This document shows positions 23,164 to 32,600 of a stretch of DNA of 64,000 nt, piece by piece. Position numbers and translations under genes: made by a program. The notes below the pieces were generated by a model, which worked only from the letters and a program-made list of their open reading frames with translations, searched no databases and was not told where the DNA came from. This stretch comes from Paractinoplanes bogorensis (GTDB lineage: Bacteria > Actinomycetota > Actinomycetes > Mycobacteriales > Micromonosporaceae), in contig NZ_JAHKKG010000006.1 of NCBI RefSeq assembly GCF_018829635.1, positions 62,001-126,000 on the forward strand, written 5' to 3'. The number at the start of each line of letters is the position of its first letter. Within the stretch, counting starts at the first letter, position 1.

Positions 23164-24708
23164 GTGACCGGTGGTCTGGACTACGGGCTCCTGATCGGTG
23201 CCTCGGTCCTGCTGGTGGCGGTGGCGGCCGTACGCCTCTCGACCCGCCTGGGCCTGCCCAGCCTGCTCGTCTATCTCGCCATCGGCATGCTGCTCGGCGA
23301 GGCCGGGCTCGGCATCCGGTTCGACGACGCCGAACTGACCCGCACCCTGGGCTTCTGCGCGCTCATCGTGATCATCGCCGAGGGGGGCCTGACCGCCCGG
23401 TGGACCACGCTGCGCCCGGTGCTCGGTCTGTCCGTCTCGCTGGCCACGGTCGGTGTCGTGGTCAGCATCGTGGTGGTCGGGGTCGCCGTCCACCTGCTGC
23501 TCGGCCTGGGCTGGCAGCTCGCCCTGCTCTACGGCGCGGTGCTGTCCTCGACCGACGCCGCCGCGGTCTTCGCCACCCTGCGCCGCCTGCGCCTGCCCGC
23601 CCGCCTGGTGGCCACGCTCGAGGCCGAGTCCGGCATGAACGACGCGCCGGTGGTGCTGCTGGTCGTGCTGCTCAGCGCCGACCTGTCCACGATGCACCCC
23701 TGGTACTACGAGGTCGGGATCGTCACCTACGAGCTGCTGGCGGGTGCGGCCATCGGGTTCGCGGTCGGCTCGGCCGGGCGGTGGCTGCTGCGCCACGCCG
23801 CCCTGCCGTCGGCCGGGCTCTATCCGATCGCCGCGGTCGGTCTGACCGTTCTCGCGTACGCCGGTGGGGCGGTGGCCCACGCCTCCGGGTTCCTGGCCGT
23901 CTACGTCGCCGGAGTGGTGCTCGGCAACGGCCGGGTGCCGCACCGCCGCGCCATCCTCGGTTTCGCCGACGGCCTGGCCTGGGTCGCCCAGATCGGGCTG
24001 TTCGTGCTGCTCGGGTTGCTCGCCTCGCCCCGCCGGCTGGACGAGGCGCTGGTGCCCGCGCTGGTCGCCGGGGTCGCGCTGGTGCTGCTGGCCCGGCCGC
24101 TGTCGGTGGTGATCTCGGCCGTGCTGGCCCGGCCGGTCCGTGGTCCGCGCCGCCCCGGCAACCGGGTCGGCTGGCGGGGGAGCGCGTTCCTGTCCTGGGC
24201 CGGCCTGCGTGGCGCCGTGCCGATCGTGCTGGCCACGATCCCGCTCTCGGCCGGCACGCCCGGCGCCCGGGGCCTCTTCGACGCCGTGTTCGTGCTGGTC
24301 ATCATCTTCACGCTGCTGCAGGCGAGCACGCTCGGCCCGGCCGCCCGGCTGCTTCGGGTGACCGCGCCCGGTGAGGCGGCCGAGGTGCACGTCGAGACGG
24401 CGCCGCTCGAGCGGATGAACGCCGACCTGCTGCAGGTGGACGTGGCCGAGCAGTCCCGGCTGGCCGGGGTCTACGTCGACGAGCTGCGCCTGCCCAAGGG
24501 AGCCTCGGTGACGCTGGTGGTGCGGGACGGCTCCGGTTTCGTGCCCGGCCTCGACACCCGGCTCCGCACCGGCGACTCCCTGCTGATCGTGGCCACCGCG
24601 GCCGCCCGGGACGAGGCCGAGCGACGCCTGCGCGCGGTGAGCCGCCGTGGCCGCCTGGCCCGCTGGTTCGGCGAGGAGGGCGCGGACCAGCCTTCGTCGG
24701 GTATTTGA
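23164..24708 (+). CDS. Cation/proton antiporter with TrkA-C domain
   Basis: Monovalent cation:proton antiporter of the CPA family, probably potassium/proton (NhaP2/CvrA-like). About 12 TM helices. Family motifs include AIGMLLGEAGLGI, LSSTDAAAVFATLR, the EAESGMNDAPVVLL segment with the paired Asn-Asp, and WAGLRGAVPIVLATIP. A C-terminal cytosolic TrkA_C-like domain (about residues 420-500; AGVYVDELRLPKGASVTLVVRDG) suggests ligand gating. 514 aa. GTG start; ion specificity cannot be read from sequence. Confidence 0.85.
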   Translation: MTGGLDYGLLIGASVLLVAVAAVRLSTRLGLPSLLVYLAIGMLLGEAGLGIRFDDAELTRTLGFCALIVIIAEGGLTARWTTLRPVLGLSVSLATVGVVVSIVVVGVAVHLLLGLGWQLALLYGAVLSSTDAAAVFATLRRLRLPARLVATLEAESGMNDAPVVLLVVLLSADLSTMHPWYYEVGIVTYELLAGAAIGFAVGSAGRWLLRHAALPSAGLYPIAAVGLTVLAYAGGAVAHASGFLAVYVAGVVLGNGRVPHRRAILGFADGLAWVAQIGLFVLLGLLASPRRLDEALVPALVAGVALVLLARPLSVVISAVLARPVRGPRRPGNRVGWRGSAFLSWAGLRGAVPIVLATIPLSAGTPGARGLFDAVFVLVIIFTLLQASTLGPAARLLRVTAPGEAAEVHVETAPLERMNADLLQVDVAEQSRLAGVYVDELRLPKGASVTLVVRDGSGFVPGLDTRLRTGDSLLIVATAAARDEAERRLRAVSRRGRLARWFGEEGADQPSSGI

Positions 24709-24995
24709 CGCACCTTTCGGGGCGATTGAACAGACCTATCCGATACGGGCTGTTGTCGGTGCGGTATACGTTCCGTATCCTTGCCACCCACACCGGTGCG
24801 CGGCTGTTCGTTCGGCCGCGCCGTTTGTGCAGGTGGGGGAAGATCTACTGCGCGGCCACGCGGGACCGGAGGCGTGAGCCGGTCGCCGGGTGGGAACCGC
24901 TACAACTCGACGGGAAGAACCGGCCGGCTCCAGGGGCGGCCGCCGGGTCTCAGGGACGCCGATCGCCGCGCGGGCGCGTGGCCGAGGGAGCGACG

Positions 24996-25430
24996 ATGGT
25001 CAAGGCAACCGGTACCAAGTCGGCCGCGAGCGGCAAGACCGACCAGAAGGGCGCCGGCATGCGCACGCGCAGCGCCGCCGAGACCGAGAAGATCCGGGTC
25101 GCGCTGGTCGAGCGGCGTGACGAGCTGCAGACCGAGTACGACACCTCGATCACCGAGCTCACCGAGCTCCAGCGGGGCCGCCTGGACGACTCGGCCGGCG
25201 ACGACCAGGCCGACACCGGCACCAAGACGCTCGAGCGTGAGCAGGAGATCACTCTGGCGAACAATCTGCTGGAGCGGATCACTCAGGTGGAACGCGCCAT
25301 CGACCGCCTCGGCGAGGGCAACTACGGTTGGTGCGAGCGATGCGGCAACGCGATCCCGGTCGAGCGACTGGCGGCGTTCCCGTCCGCGACTCTCTGTGTG
25401 CACTGCAAGCAGCTGGAGGAAAGACGCTGA
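24996..25430 (+). CDS. DksA/TraR-family C4 zinc-finger protein
   Basis: Probable RNA polymerase-associated or regulatory protein of the DksA/TraR family. A coiled-coil region (about 25-110) with the conserved DSAGDDQADTGTKTLEREQEI stretch is followed by a four-cysteine zinc finger, CERCGNAIPVERL then CVHCK. Residues of the GNYGWCERCG signature are intact. 144 aa. ATG 24996 follows GAGGGAG. In actinobacteria such genes often precede lspA, as here. The upstream 287 bp hold no other gene. Confidence 0.88.
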   Translation: MVKATGTKSAASGKTDQKGAGMRTRSAAETEKIRVALVERRDELQTEYDTSITELTELQRGRLDDSAGDDQADTGTKTLEREQEITLANNLLERITQVERAIDRLGEGNYGWCERCGNAIPVERLAAFPSATLCVHCKQLEERR

Positions 25431-25459
25431 ACGCCGACGAGCAGGCGGGGGCGACCACG

Positions 25460-26017
25460 GTGGACGAGCCGGAGCCGGGGCGCCGGCCCGGGTTCAGCGG
25501 TCGCGCCGTGGCGGTGCTGGGTGCCACCGCCGTCATCGCCGTGGCCATCGACCAGTGGGTCAAGTGGCTGTCGACCGAGAACCTCGAGGAGGGCCACCCG
25601 GTCCGCATCCTCGGTGGCCTGATCTATCTGTCGCTGCTCCGCAACGCGGGTGCCGCCTTCAGCCTGGGCAGCGACTACACCTGGGTCTTCCCGGTGATCA
25701 CGCTGATCGTGGTCGGCTGGATCGCCTGGATGGCGATGCGGCTGCGGTCGGTGCCGTGGGCGCTGGCTCTCGGCCTCGTGCTCGGCGGTGCGCTCGGCAA
25801 TCTCGGCGATCGCCTGTTCCGGGCCCCCGGCGTGCTGCACGGACACGTGGTCGACATGATCAGCGTCTTCGGGCCGTACGGGGAGTACTTCGCCATCTTC
25901 AACATCGCGGACAGCTGTCTGAGCGTCGGCGTCGTGCTCGCCGTGCTGCTCGAACTCACCGGCCGGCAGCGGGACGGCAGCCGGATCTCGGTCCGGAAGA
26001 AGAAAGAAGCCCAGTGA
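25460..26017 (+). CDS. lspA: LspA, lipoprotein signal peptidase II
   Basis: Membrane aspartic peptidase that removes signal peptides from prolipoproteins. Four TM helices. Catalytic aspartates are in GNLGDRLFR and FNIADSC, and NAGAAFSLG is the conserved substrate-proximal motif. A short cytoplasmic tail is rich in Lys. GTG 25460 (GGGGG upstream) gives 185 aa. A CTG at 25427 overlapping the previous stop (CTGA) has a far better ribosome site (GGAGG) and would add 11 residues, so the true start is uncertain. Confidence 0.92.
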   Translation: MDEPEPGRRPGFSGRAVAVLGATAVIAVAIDQWVKWLSTENLEEGHPVRILGGLIYLSLLRNAGAAFSLGSDYTWVFPVITLIVVGWIAWMAMRLRSVPWALALGLVLGGALGNLGDRLFRAPGVLHGHVVDMISVFGPYGEYFAIFNIADSCLSVGVVLAVLLELTGRQRDGSRISVRKKKEAQ

Positions 26018-26943
26018 GCTCGCAGCGTTCCCTCCCCGTTCCCGACGGACTCGACGGGATGCGTCTCGACCAGGCCGTCTCGCGGTTGTTCGGGTTGTCC
26101 CGCACGGCCGCGGCCACCCTGGTCGAGAGCGGCGACGCGCTGGTCGACGGCTTCCCGCGCCCGAAGTCGGACAAGGTCGCGGCCGGCTCCTGGCTCGAGG
26201 TCACCCTGCCCGCACCGGTGGCGGCCCCGGCGGTGGTGGCCGAGACCGTGCACGGCCTCAAGATCATCTACAGCGACGACGACATCGTCGTGGTCGACAA
26301 GCCGGTCGGCGTGGCCGCGCACCCGAGCCCCGGCTGGACCGGCCCGACCGTGGTGGGCGGGCTGGCCGCGATCGGGCAGAACGTCGCGACCAGCGGCGCC
26401 GCCGAGCGGCAGGGCGTGGTGCACCGGCTCGACGTGGGCACCACCGGCATCATGGTGGTGGCCAAGAGCGAGATGGCGTACAGCGCCCTCAAGCGGGCCT
26501 TCAAGGAGCGCGAGGTCGACAAGCGCTACCACGCCGTCGTGCAGGGCCACCTCGATCCGCTGCGGGGCACCATCGACGCGCCGATCGACCGGCACCCGAC
26601 CGCCGATTACCGGTTCGCCGTGATGTCGACCGGCAAGCCCAGCGTGACGCACTACGACACGGTCGAGGCGTTCCGCTCGGCCAGCCTGGTCGACGTGAAG
26701 CTCGAGACCGGCCGCACCCACCAGATCCGGGTGCACTTCTCGGCCATGCGGCACCCGTGCGTCGGCGACCAGCAGTACGGGGCCGACCCCACGCTGGCCG
26801 CCCGGCTCGAGCTGAGCCGGCAGTGGCTGCACGCCCGCGAGTTGTCCTTCCTGCACCCGCGCACCCACGACGAGGTGCGTTTCGTGAGCGACTACCCGGC
26901 CGACCTGTCGCACGCGCTGAGCGTGCTGCAGGACGCGAGCTGA
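26014..26943 (+). CDS. RluA/RluD-family pseudouridine synthase
   Basis: Converts specific uridines to pseudouridine in rRNA (or tRNA). The N-terminal S4 domain (GMRLDQAVSRLFGLSRTAAATLVESGDALVDG) leads to the catalytic domain with the active-site Asp in VHRLDVGTTG. Other blocks are DDDIVVVDKPVGVAAHPSPG, KRYHAVVQG and ETGRTHQIRVHFSAMRHPCVGD. 309 aa. GTG overlaps the lspA stop (GTGA), the conserved lspA-rluD order. The exact target is not determined by sequence. Confidence 0.92.
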   Translation: MSSQRSLPVPDGLDGMRLDQAVSRLFGLSRTAAATLVESGDALVDGFPRPKSDKVAAGSWLEVTLPAPVAAPAVVAETVHGLKIIYSDDDIVVVDKPVGVAAHPSPGWTGPTVVGGLAAIGQNVATSGAAERQGVVHRLDVGTTGIMVVAKSEMAYSALKRAFKEREVDKRYHAVVQGHLDPLRGTIDAPIDRHPTADYRFAVMSTGKPSVTHYDTVEAFRSASLVDVKLETGRTHQIRVHFSAMRHPCVGDQQYGADPTLAARLELSRQWLHARELSFLHPRTHDEVRFVSDYPADLSHALSVLQDAS

Positions 26944-26953
26944 CGGTTCCCCC

Positions 26954-27940
26954 GTGCGGCCCGTCCCCGTGACCGGCGGCTTTCCCGCCGTACGGGTGGC
27001 GGCCACCGTCGTGGCCGTCACGGCCGGGGTCGCGCTGCTGGGCCTGATCTGGGCCGGCCGGGGCGGCGTCACGCCACCACCGGACGACCCGGCGGACGTC
27101 GTACGGGTGGGCGTGGTGCAGGGGCAGTCGGTGCTCGGCTATCTCGACGCCACCCGGGACGAGCTGGCCGCGCTGACCGATCCGTCGGCCCCGGCCGCCG
27201 GGGAGACGTGGGCGCTGGTGAGCCTGGACGGCTACGTCGCGGCCGGGATGCTGCCCGATCTGTTCTCCGGTTCGGCCGTCGCCCAGGTGTACGCCCGGGT
27301 GCCGCTCCCCGGCACGCACACCCCGGTGGTTCGGATCCCGGTCTACCGGCTTCCGGCCGATGTGCTTTCGGGCATGCTCGACACGGCCCTGGACCGCGAC
27401 CGGGAGTACGCCGAATACGAGCAACTGGCCCGCCGGGTCACCGCCGGCGACGAGGGCGGGCAGCGCGCGCGACAGGCCTACGCGACGGCCGCCCGCACCG
27501 CCTCGCAGGAGGCCTCGGCCTACCGGTCGGGCTGTTCCTGCGTCTTCGCGGCCGTGGTCAGGGCCGCGCCGGCCGCGCTGCGGGAACTGGCCGACCGGCA
27601 CGGCGTCCGCGCGGTCGACCCGGCCCCCGAGGTGCGGCGGCTCGACCGCACCGAGTTCCGTCCGCCGCTGCCCGAGCAGACCGGCACCGTCCCGCCCGAG
27701 CCGTCCCGCCCGCCGGCCGCGTCCGCCGGCGCTGTGCCATCCGGGGCAACGGGCATTGCTTCGCGGACTCCCGCGCCGATAGTGTCGTCCGCCGGGGCGC
27801 CTGTGACATCTGCCTCATCCGATGTCACCGGAGACACGGCCCTGCCTTCCAACCCGGCACCGGAGGCTCGTTCTGTCGTACCCTCGGCCACGGACGCGAC
27901 TCCTGCTCACGATGCGACCAGCCGCTCGGCAGCACCTTGA
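26954..27940 (+). CDS. Unknown single-TM protein, Pro/Thr/Ala-rich tail
   Basis: No family recognised. One hydrophobic helix near the N-terminus (about 13-35, AATVVAVTAGVALLGLIWAG) could be a signal anchor. The predicted extracytoplasmic domain (about 40-215) contains VVRVGVVQGQSVLGYLDATRDELAAL and a YRSGCSCVFAAVVRAA segment with two cysteines. The last 100 residues are low-complexity Pro/Ser/Thr/Ala. 328 aa, GTG start without a clear ribosome site. It lies between the pseudouridine synthase and the ParA-like gene and may function with the latter, but nothing in the sequence proves it. Confidence 0.7.
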   Translation: MRPVPVTGGFPAVRVAATVVAVTAGVALLGLIWAGRGGVTPPPDDPADVVRVGVVQGQSVLGYLDATRDELAALTDPSAPAAGETWALVSLDGYVAAGMLPDLFSGSAVAQVYARVPLPGTHTPVVRIPVYRLPADVLSGMLDTALDRDREYAEYEQLARRVTAGDEGGQRARQAYATAARTASQEASAYRSGCSCVFAAVVRAAPAALRELADRHGVRAVDPAPEVRRLDRTEFRPPLPEQTGTVPPEPSRPPAASAGAVPSGATGIASRTPAPIVSSAGAPVTSASSDVTGDTALPSNPAPEARSVVPSATDATPAHDATSRSAAP

Positions 27941-28105
27941 ACCCCGCCCGGCCGTTAGTTTCTTCGTCCGCCGGGGGCGCTGCCTGTGACGGTTCCGGTA
28001 CTTCAGAACAGGCAGTGGCCCGATCGGGGTTAGCTCCGTAGCCTGTCAGGGGCGAGGGGCCCGGGCGTGGGTTTCCATCGAGAGCATGTGCAGGGAGGAC
28101 GAGCC

Positions 28106-29539
28106 GTGGACGGGACCGAGACCGGCTGGGGCCGGCCTGCGGAACCAGCCCCGCGCTGGCGGGCGCTGCTCGACCGCGCCCGGCACGGTTCCCGCCAGGC
28201 CGAGGAACAGCCCGAGCCGGAGCGCGAGGCTCCGCCGGCGCCGCCCCAGCAGTACGGGCAGCCGTTGCCGACCCGTCGCCCGATCAACCCGCTGGAGGCG
28301 CGCGGGCAGTACGGCGCCGGCCGGCACGACCAGCGCCAGCCCGAGGCGCCGGCGCAGCCCGAGCCCCGCCCGATGCCGCAGCGGCCGGTCAACCCGCTCG
28401 ACCCGCGCTGGCAGGCCCGGCAGTCCGACCTCAACGGCGGTGGCCGGCGGGCCGCCACCCCGCCGCCGGCACCGGCCCCCGTGCCGCCCGCCGAGGAACC
28501 GCACAGCTTCTTCAGCCCGTCCGCGCGCCCGCCGGTGGCACCGCCCCCGGGGCGCGACTACCCGCAGGTCAGGGCCTCGGCCGCCGCTCCCATGGCGCCG
28601 CCGCAGCCGATCGCCCAGCCCCTCGTCCCGGTGGCCCAGCCCGTTCCGGTGGCCCAGCCGATCTCGCTCGCGCCGCAGCCCACCTCGCCGGCCGCCGCCC
28701 GCATCGAGTGGCGTCAGGGCCGCACCGACGACGAGCTCGAGCGGGCCGTCGCGGTGATGCGCCGCAAGCTCGGCAAGCCGCGGGTGCTGGCCTTCGCCAA
28801 CCCCAAGGGCGGGGTGCACAAGACCACGGCGACCGTGCTGGCCGCGGCCACCATCGGCAGCGTCCGCGGCCGGGGTGTGCTGGCCTGGGACGACAACGAG
28901 CTGCGGGGCACCCTCGGCCTGCGGGCCGGCAGTGCCCGGCACGCTCGGACGATCAAGCACCTGCTGGCCGACCTGATGCAGATCGAGAACCTGCACGGCG
29001 ACTCGCTGCTGCAGGAACTCGACGGCTATCTGCGGCACGCCTCCGACGGGTCCTACGACGTGCTCGCCGGCGAGGAGAACCCGCGTTTCGCGGCCCGGCT
29101 CGATCAGGCCACCGTGCGCCGGGTGATGGACCTGCTGCGCCGCACCCACGACGTGATCTGCGTCGACACCGGCAACAACGTCGAGAGCGTGAACTGGCAG
29201 ACCGTGATGCGCCAGGCCGACCAGCTGGTGATCACCACCGTGCCCCGCGAGGACGCCGCGTTCACCGCCGACTGGATGCTCGACGTGCTCGACGACAGCG
29301 GCATGGGTGACCTGGTCTCCAACGCGGTCACGCTGATCTCGTGCCCCTCGCCGGGGCCGCTGCCGCTGCTCAACGACTTCGCCAAGCACTTCGCCACCCG
29401 CACCCGCGCGGTCGCGATCGTGCCCTACGACCAGGCGCTCGAGGTGGGCTCCTCGATCGAGTACGCCGACCTCCAGCAGGAGACGCGCACGGCGTGGCTC
29501 AAGGCGGCCTCTGTGATGATCGAGCCATTCGCCGAATGA
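28106..29539 (+). CDS. ParA/MinD-like ATPase with long disordered N-terminus
   Basis: About 200 Pro/Gln/Ala/Arg-rich residues precede a MinD/ParA-fold ATPase. The deviant Walker A reads NPKGGVHKTTATVL (about residues 232-244): both lysines are present, but the Gly between Val and the P-loop Lys is His. A Walker-B-like DVICVDTGNNV and switch VITTVPREDAAF follow. The Pro-rich N-terminus plus ParA domain is reminiscent of ESX-associated EspI-type proteins, but no ESX gene is nearby. GTG 28106 follows AGGGAGG. 477 aa. The partner or cargo is unknown. Confidence 0.82.
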   Translation: MDGTETGWGRPAEPAPRWRALLDRARHGSRQAEEQPEPEREAPPAPPQQYGQPLPTRRPINPLEARGQYGAGRHDQRQPEAPAQPEPRPMPQRPVNPLDPRWQARQSDLNGGGRRAATPPPAPAPVPPAEEPHSFFSPSARPPVAPPPGRDYPQVRASAAAPMAPPQPIAQPLVPVAQPVPVAQPISLAPQPTSPAAARIEWRQGRTDDELERAVAVMRRKLGKPRVLAFANPKGGVHKTTATVLAAATIGSVRGRGVLAWDDNELRGTLGLRAGSARHARTIKHLLADLMQIENLHGDSLLQELDGYLRHASDGSYDVLAGEENPRFAARLDQATVRRVMDLLRRTHDVICVDTGNNVESVNWQTVMRQADQLVITTVPREDAAFTADWMLDVLDDSGMGDLVSNAVTLISCPSPGPLPLLNDFAKHFATRTRAVAIVPYDQALEVGSSIEYADLQQETRTAWLKAASVMIEPFAE

Positions 29540-29576
29540 CACGCGTGTAGCCCTCGTTCTTGTCGGGGGGTCCGGC

Positions 29577-29582
29577 TAAAGT
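29577..29582 (+). promoter_or_regulatory. Candidate -10 of dnaE
   Basis: TAAAGT lies 32 bp before the dnaE start in the 75-bp gap. It fits the TANNNT actinobacterial -10. The -35 region (around 29553-29559, CTCGTTC) is weak. Confidence 0.4.
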
Positions 29583-29614
29583 CGCTGGGTCGTCACAACT
29601 TAAGGGGGCCCCGG

Positions 29615-32600
29615 GTGTCTGACTCGTTCGTGCATCTCCACGTGCACACCGAGTATTCGATGCTCGACGGGGCCGCCCGGGTCAAGGAACTGCTGGCCGA
29701 GGCCAAACGGCTCGGTATGCCGGCCGCCGCGATCACCGATCACGGCAACATGCACGGCGCCTACGACTTCTACACCCAGGCCAAGGCGGCCGAGGTGATC
29801 CCGGTGATCGGCGTCGAGGCCTACGTCGCCCCCGACTCGCGCGACAACAAGAGCCGGGTCAAGTGGGGCCGGCCGGAGCAGAAGAGCGACGACATCTCGG
29901 GCAACGGCGCCTACACCCACATGACCATGTGGGCCCGCAACGCCGTCGGGCTGAAGAACCTGTTCCGCCTCAACTCGCGGGCGTCGATCGAGGGCCAGCT
30001 CGGTAAATACCCGCGGATGGACTTCGACATCATCGCCGAGCACGCCGAGGGCATCATGGGCACCACCGGCTGCCCGTCCGGCGCGGTGCAGACCCGCCTG
30101 CGGCTCGGCCAGTTCGACGAGGCGCTCGCGTCCGCCGCGAAATACCAGGAAGCCCTGGGCAAGGAAAACTACTTCCTCGAGATCATGGACCACGGTCTGT
30201 CGATCGAGAAGCGGGTCCGTGACGGCCTGATCGAGATCGGGCAGAAACTCGGCATCCCGCCGCTGGTCACCAACGACTCGCACTACACCCACGAGGCCCA
30301 GGCCTCGGCCCACGACGTGCTGCTGTGCGTGCAGACCGGCAGCAACGTGGCCGACCCCAACCGGTTCCGCTTCGACGGCGCGGGCTACTTCGTGAAGTCG
30401 GCCGACCAGATGCGCGCGGTCGACTCGTCCGAGGCGTGGCTGGAGGGCTGCCGCAACACGCTGCTGGTGGCCTCCCGGGTCGACACCGAGGGCATGTTCA
30501 CCTTCAAGAACCTGATGCCCCGGTTCCCGATCCCCGAGGGCTACACCGAAGAGGATTACTTCCGCCACGTCGCGTTCGAGGGCCTGCGCAACCGGTTCCC
30601 CGACGGCATCCCCGACACGCACATCAAGCAGGCGGAATACGAGCTCGGCGTGATCATCTCGATGGGCTTCCCGGCCTACTTCCTGGTGGTCGCCGACTTC
30701 ATCCAGTGGTCCAAGCGCAACGGCATCGCGGTCGGCCCCGGGCGTGGCTCGGCGGCGGGTTCCCTGATCGCGTACGCGATGGGCATCACCGACCTCGACC
30801 CGCTGCCGCACGGCCTGATCTTCGAGCGGTTCCTCAACCCCGAGCGCATCTCGATGCCCGACGTCGACATCGACTTCGACGAGCGCCGGCGCGGTGAGGT
30901 CATCCGCTATGTGACCGAGCGCTGGGGCGACGACAAGGTCGCCCAGATCGCCACCTTCGGCACGATCAAGGCCAAGGCCGCGATCAAGGACTCGGCGCGC
31001 GTGCTGGGCTACCCGTTCGCGGTCGGTGACCGGATCACCAAGGCGCTGCCGCCCGACGTCATGGGCAAGGGCATCCCGCTGTCCGGCATCTTCGACAAGG
31101 AGCACAAGCGCTACAGCGAGGCGGGCGAGGTCCGCACGCTCTACGAGACCGACCCCGACGTCAAAAAGGTGATCGACACCGCCCGGGGCATCGAGGGCCT
31201 GATCCGGCAGACCGGTGTCCACGCGGCCGGCGTGATCATGTCGGCCGAGCCGATCATCGACCACATCCCACTGATGCGGCGCGCCTCCGACGGCGTCATC
31301 ATCACCCAGTTCGACTACCCGACGTGCGAGACGCTCGGCCTGCTCAAGATGGACTTCCTGGGCCTGCGCAACCTGACGATCCTCGACGACGCGGTCAAGA
31401 ACATCAAGCTCAACCACGACCTCGACCTCGACCTGCTGGCACTGCCGCTGGACGACAAGCCGGCCTACGAGCTGCTGGCCCGCGGCGACACGCTCGGCGT
31501 CTTCCAGCTCGACGGCGGGCCCATGCGGTCGCTGCTGCGGCTGATGAAGCCGGACAACTTCGAAGACATCTCGGCCGTGCTGGCGCTCTACCGCCCCGGC
31601 CCGATGGGCGTCGAGTCGCACACCAACTACGCCCTGCGCAAGAACAAGCTGCAGGACATCACCCCGATCCACCCCGAACTGGCCGAGCCGCTGGCCGAGA
31701 TCCTCGAACCCACGTACGGGCTGATCGTCTATCAGGAGCAGGTGCAGCGCGCCGCGCAGATCCTGGCCGGTTACAGCCTCGGCCAGGCCGACCTGCTGCG
31801 CCGGGCCATGGGTAAGAAGAAGAAGGAGATCCTGGACAAGGAGTTCGGCCCGTTCCAGCAGGGATGCATGGACAACGGCTACTCCAAGGAGGCCATCCAG
31901 GCGGTGTGGGACGTACTGGTCCCGTTCGCCGGCTACGCCTTCAACAAGGCCCACTCGGCGGCGTACGGCCTGGTCTCCTACTGGACGGCCTATCTCAAGG
32001 CGCACTACCCGGCCGAATACATGGGTGGTCTGCTCACCAGCGTCGGCGACGACAAGGACAAGATGGCGATGTACCTGGCCGAGTGCCGGCGCATGGGCAT
32101 CCAGGTCCTCCCGCCCGACGTCAACGAGTCGGCCGGCCCGTTCACCCCGGTCGGCAAGGACATCCGCTTCGGCCTGGCCGCGGTGCGCAACGTCGGCAAC
32201 AACGTGGTCGACGCGATCGCCCGCTGCCGCGAGGAGAAGGGCAAGTATCAGGACTTCTACGACTTCCTGTCCAAGGTCGACGCGGTCGCCTGCAACAAGA
32301 AGACGATTGAATCCCTGATCAAGGCGGGCGCGTTCGACTCGATGGGCCACAGCCGCAAGGGCCTGCTGGCCGTGCACGCCGAGGCCATCGACGCCTACGC
32401 GGACGTCAAGCGCAACGAGGCGGCCGGCCAGTTCGACCTGTTCGGGGCGTTCGGCGACACCGACGGCGGCAGTGCGGCCACGGTGGCCATGCCGCCCATC
32501 GGCGACTCCGAGTGGGACAAGCGCGACAAGCTGGCCTTCGAGCGCGAGATGCTCGGCCTCTACGTCAGCGACCACCCCCTGGCCGGGCTCGAGCAGCTGC

